Shown here piece by piece: positions 55,499 to 64,000 of a stretch of DNA of 64,000 nt. The stretch spans positions 15,879,994 through 15,943,993 of the forward strand of contig NC_047062.1 in assembly GCF_902459465.1 (NCBI RefSeq), given 5' to 3'. Positions within the stretch are counted from its first letter, which is position 1. Every line of letters begins with the position of its first letter. Both the position numbers and the translations under genes were made by a program. The stretch is from Asterias rubens (taxonomy: Eukaryota; Echinodermata; Asteroidea; Forcipulatida; Asteriidae). The notes under the pieces are model-generated. The model was given only the letters and a program-made list of their open reading frames with translations, was not told the DNA's origin and did no database searches.

Positions 55499-56853
55499 CG
55501 TTCCGGAGCCTTGGGTCTCAACGAAAAGTAGTTTTGTTTTGTTTTTTTGAAAACTGAACAGTGGTTCTTCCCCCACTGATTTTGCAAACTCGGTGTCGAG
55601 ATTGCGGATAATGTTGACTTATTGTCCGGTTTTATTAGCTGAGGTGATGTGTACTGTTTGTCACAACAACGTGACTGTTACCTAACTAGGGTCGAGATGG
55701 GTTTTGATGATACCGCGGGCTGTTATCTTAATAAAGCAGAGTGGTATTAGAATATCGCGGCATCAATGATAATTCAGCTATCTGCAATAGACCTTTGTCA
55801 TGATGCCTCCATCTTGGTCATATGTTCATCGTATCAAGTAACAATAATGTATGCTAATAGTAATTTTTCAAATAGGAACCAGACTATTTTGTTCTTCCAG
55901 CCTCGGTTTGGTTACCCTATTATCAATACGAGAAATTCAAGATGGCTGCACCATGATAAAAGTATGAGAGATAACCTCATTCGAAATGTGTAATCCTGTT
56001 AAATAACTGCAAGATAGTTTAGACAACAGATAACTGCAGTGTTTTCATGGTTTTGCTTTGATTTCTGGGCTACCTGAGCCATGGCAGTGATTTAAACGCC
56101 ACTTATTCAGGCTTACGGGGACCGAGAACAAAACAGAAATAGGGATGCAAAAAAATAGAGTATGTGTTTGCTTATCATAATCATAACTTGAGTCTGGACC
56201 CGCCCCCCCCCCCGGACTTCCTTCTATCATCCATAAAAAAAAACTTGTTGTCATTATGTTAATTGTAATGTTTTATAATGAACGAAACACTTTTTTGGTG
56301 CTAAAATGTTCAGATTTATAAATGAATTATCTCTAGGTAAAAATTATTGTAAAATCAGGCCGTATATGTGGTTTTCAACCATTTTGTGCCAATACTGCAC
56401 AAGTCTTAGGAGAATCAATGTTATGAAACTTAACGATAAGCGTCTCCCCTGAACAATATCGATAAGAGCAATAACTTGTTAATCTGTAATATAAACAATC
56501 ATGTTAATATTCTTACTTAAAGTGATAAAGGGATACGCCCCCAACCCCATAAAAGATAATTTCAACTTTGCATGTACTATTTGCCTGTATTTCATTACAC
56601 AACATTAGTCCCGGCTTGTAAAATCCCCAAGTCGTATAACTATTTGTTGACATCATTGTGTCAAGTTAGCGTCGATCATAAACGGATTTATGCTCCCTGG
56701 GTCCTGGGTCTCGTGATCCAACTACCCAATCAAAGCCGATCTCTTATGTTTGTAAATAAACAGGAGTTAACGCTGCTTTTGTCGAGTTACCGTTGAGGCT
56801 ATTGGTCATACCACTTCACACCACCCTATACACTACTGGAGGACAACCCAGCA
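55499..56853. promoter_or_regulatory. Divergent GH1-B / GH1-C upstream interval
   Basis: The 1.36-kb interval between two oppositely oriented GH1 start codons; it must hold both promoters. No coding sequence was found. A C-run lies at 56201-56214. No specific transcription-factor site is claimed. Confidence 0.4.
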
Positions 56854-61416
<4,563 letters not shown>

Positions 61417-62087
61417 GTGCTCACCACCCACCCCCACAGAAAGGTGTAACAAGATCCTGCAACAAACACAAATTAACAAAATCAACAAACAAACAAACAA
61501 ACAAACAAACAATTATTCGAAAATAATACAATGTATTATGAAATATGTAATTCACTTTAGACTGAAGGGAACACTGACACCCCCCACTTTACAAAAACAA
61601 ATACATAAAACTAGAGTCAATAATACAAAATAAATAAACAAATAGAAAATTTAACAAATAAATTAATACAAATCATAATAATTTATGGCAAAATTTCCTG
61701 TAATAAAATTGTTCTTCGAATTCCAATACGCTGTCGTAAAAATTATAGCTTATTATTTTGATGTTGTTGTTCTGATATTAAACCATGTTACTATTCTGCC
61801 TTGGTATCCAGCTGGTTTACTGTACAATATGTTTTCTTGGTCAGTTTTGTTTGAAATTGTTCTATTGATCGTTTCCTGTGCGCCCCCCCCCCCCCCCTCC
61901 CACTACACTGTGAAAAATATCCGTAAACTTTACGGCACTTTACCTGGAGCCATAGGAGACATGGATTGGGAAGTACGAAGCAAGTTATCTACTAAAATTG
62001 TTGTTAAATTAAGAAATTGCACTGGGTAAGAAGGAGAGACGATGACGATTAGTGTTGGATTTGAGTTGACGCAATCTCCCAGACTCA

Positions 62088-62564
62088 TTAAAAACAAAAA
62101 AGTGTATGAAGTGGGTGGGCATCATCAAGTTGTATACCTTCGAGTTTTGACACTAGAGCTGCCTTGTAGATGGAACCCAAATCTTTTACAGGAATACCAA
62201 TGAGCTTACTAGCAGATCTAGTGATTCTGTTGATTTTATTTTGATTACCCACAGACAGACCATTCGCCCATGCAATGCAAGAGAACGCAATGACAGACTG
62301 AATTACACTTTTGTAAAACAACATGATAATATCCTGGTCAATGTTAAAAATCTTAAGTTTCCTTAAAAAATACAAACGTTGATTAGCCTTAGAGCATAAT
62401 TTCTGAGTGTTAACATTCCAATTTAAATGGCTATCAATGTGAGTCCCAAGGTATTTATGTTCAGTGACCATTTCAATATCAAGACTATTTATGTTTACAT
62501 TTAAGGACTTGTAAATACGAAGAATTGATGATTCGACGTTTCGACCTTTATTAAACACGTACAT
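62088..62564 (-). mobile_element. LINE reverse-transcriptase fragment
   Basis: A minus-strand frame of 158 residues. YLGTHIDSHLNWNVNTQKLC, QRLYFLRKLKIF and SASKLIGIPVKDLGSIYKAA, ending near DDAHPLHTLF, are typical of the C-terminal part of Rex/L2-type reverse transcriptases. The catalytic core is missing. It is a different LINE lineage from the one at 59026. Confidence 0.8.
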
Positions 62565-62918
62565 GTATACTAGTCAAACACACGCAAAGTCGTACACTTT
62601 ACCACTTCGACGCGAGTATAATTCACTTCTCTGTGTATGCAAAGTATACCAAATAATATTGCTGATAAGTTGTAAGTGTTACTCTTTATTAAAATGGTTA
62701 ACAACTTTTAAGTTAACCTGAAAGATAGAGTGTATCTTGTTCGAATTTTGTTAAGAATGTATGGTTTGATATTGAATTTTTATGATGTTAAAATATTCAG
62801 ACGGCAGTTATGTTTTTGAAAGTAAATAACTTTATAACCATGACAGATTTTAAAAAGTTTTTTCCCGTTTGGAAATGTATATTCCTCCGTTAATGTTTCA
62901 AACTGTTGGCTATTTTTA

Positions 62919-63042
62919 AGCTGTTCCGACCTACCGTCGGAACAGGTGTTGTTTTCGTCGAGATTTTTATTATTTTTATTAGCTGTTCCGACCTACCGTC
63001 GGAACAGGTGTTGTTTTCGTCGAGATTTTTATTATTTTTATT
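62919..63042. repeat. 62-bp direct duplication, each copy with a hairpin
   Basis: Two consecutive 62-bp units start at 62919 and 62981. Each contains TGTTCCGAC, CTACC, GTCGGAACA, a 9-bp stem with a 5-nt loop, followed by GGTGTTGTTTTCGTCGAGAT and ATT repeats. Confidence 0.9.
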
Positions 63043-63388
63043 ATTATTATTATTCTTTGTTTCCGCCTAAAACCCCATTGCATTTGTACAGCGTTTTTGT
63101 TCAGGCCCCGTCTCCTAAAGTATGAGGATAAAAGAGTTAAATCATATATCAAATTGAAGCTTAGAACATAAGCTTTACTCTAACAAAAAAGTGTTAAAAT
63201 TCTTAATTAATTAACCACGTGGTCTTCATTTGAATTTTTAATTTGTAAACTTGATGCAGTCACTTTCATGTTATTGTGAAACATTCTATTTGGTAGTACA
63301 ACACAGTATGTACCTCAATGAGTTGTTGACTTCTTGAGAGGAGTCTATACTATTTTGTTTCCTACCCGCGTTCTTGACACATTATTCG

Positions 63389-63590
63389 GGACTTTTCGTT
63401 TTCGACGACGGATGGTTCTGCGACGGTTGTTCAGCTAAACGTTGTCGTTTTCAGCACAACGAAGATTCATCCCAAGTACTGTTGTAGAAATTGAGGGACG
63501 ACCATCCTCAAAGCCGACGCATGCGCAGATGACGCCAAATGTCATATTTACCGTCGCAGAACTATCCGTCGTCGAAAACGAAAAGTCCCT
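63389..63590. mobile_element. ~200-bp MITE with ~38-bp inverted repeats
   Basis: The left end GGGACTTTTCGTTTTCGACG continues ACGGATGGTTCTGCGACGG; the right end is its inverse with one mismatch (CCGTCGCAGAACTATCCGTC and onward). The interior contains ATGCGCAGATGACGCCA. It is non-coding. Confidence 0.8.
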
Positions 63591-63924
63591 ATTACTCTGT
63601 ACACACACAACGTACGGAGGTTTGGGATTTTCGTTAGAACGTGCGTTAAATTTTTCCTTGTTTTTCTAACCGCGTTCTGTGCATGGGTTTCGTTAAAACG
63701 AACGTGCGTGATTAGATAGGGGTTTTTGACAACATCGACGTCGTCGTCAAAAACCCCCTTAAGGCATCTAATACTACATTTCAACCCTACTTAATAGTTA
63801 TAGGCGTTAGCAGTTCATATTTAGTGACAATGGTCGCAAAATCATGAAACGAGAACTATTTCGCCGGATCATAATCCCCTCTGTTGATGCACACATGTAA
63901 AACCCCACCATTTTTACATCGTGC

Positions 63925-64000
63925 CCTTCTAGCCTAGTGGTCATCAGTCGCGACTACACATCTGAGAATTGCGAGTTCGAATCTCCGTCCTCAATCAATA
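63925..64000 (+). mobile_element. tRNA-derived SINE head, cut by the window edge
   Basis: TTCTAGCCTAGTGGTCATC (A-box-like) and GCGAGTTCGAATCTCCGTCC (B-box-like) with tRNA spacing. Further SINE sequence would lie beyond the window. Confidence 0.5.

Larger units (their letters stand above)
61417..64000. other. GH1-C downstream region
   Basis: AATAAA hexamers at about 61629-61637 and 61660 probably serve GH1-C polyadenylation. No further gene is seen. The stretch holds a minus-strand LINE fragment, a duplicated hairpin, a long-armed MITE, a second hairpin at 63718-63757 (GGGGTTTTTGAC and GTCAAAAACCCC arms) and a SINE head at the edge. Confidence 0.5.

Overview
This window is animal nuclear DNA with split genes, GT-AG introns and very dense small transposable elements. 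The gene set and repeats suggest an echinoderm, most likely a sea star; that placement is an inference from gene similarity and repeat style, not from a database search. Six genes can be assembled exon by exon.

Left part (1551-28702, + strand): a complete FANCM orthologue (Fanconi anaemia / fork-remodelling DEAH translocase). It has 25 exons whose phases all agree and sum to 7623 nt (2540 residues plus stop). They cover a PIP-box-like N-terminus, the Hef/FANCM helicase core, a long acidic linker with MM1- and MM2-like motifs, an XPF/ERCC4-type nuclease domain and a C-terminal helix-hairpin-helix. The introns carry minisatellites, tRNA-derived SINEs, a LINE tail and several MITE families, some nested.

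Middle part: PRDX5 (peroxiredoxin-5, - strand, 34348-38098, 6 exons, 188 aa) and EXOSC5/RRP46 (exosome core subunit, + strand, 38610-46324, 6 exons, 219 aa) are divergent and share a 511-bp promoter interval. A perfect hairpin flanked by a 10-bp direct repeat sits in that interval. PRDX5 intron 2 holds a 633-bp terminal-inverted-repeat element with a TTAGGG array at its centre. EXOSC5 intron 1 holds an 1828-bp inverted-repeat element carrying a 127-bp satellite, itself inserted into a common MITE.

Right part: a cluster of three GH1 family (lactase-like / beta-glucosidase-like) genes. GH1-A (-, 48583-51776, 558 aa) is complete. GH1-B (-, 53415-55498) has the first two exons but no terminal exon of its own. 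GH1-C (+, 56854-61416, 546 aa) is complete and divergent from B. A and C have a signal peptide and a hydrophobic C-terminus, so they are probably cell-surface glycosidases. A and B share a near-identical patch that looks like gene conversion. A 5'-truncated LINE with an open reverse-transcriptase C-terminus lies in GH1-C intron 2, and another LINE fragment lies downstream.

The remaining intergenic DNA (1-1550, 28703-34347, 46325-48582, 51777-53414, 55499-56853, 61417-64000) shows no further protein gene that I can support. It holds repeats, palindromes and a few CpG-rich patches. No functional tRNA or rRNA gene, CRISPR array or operon was seen.
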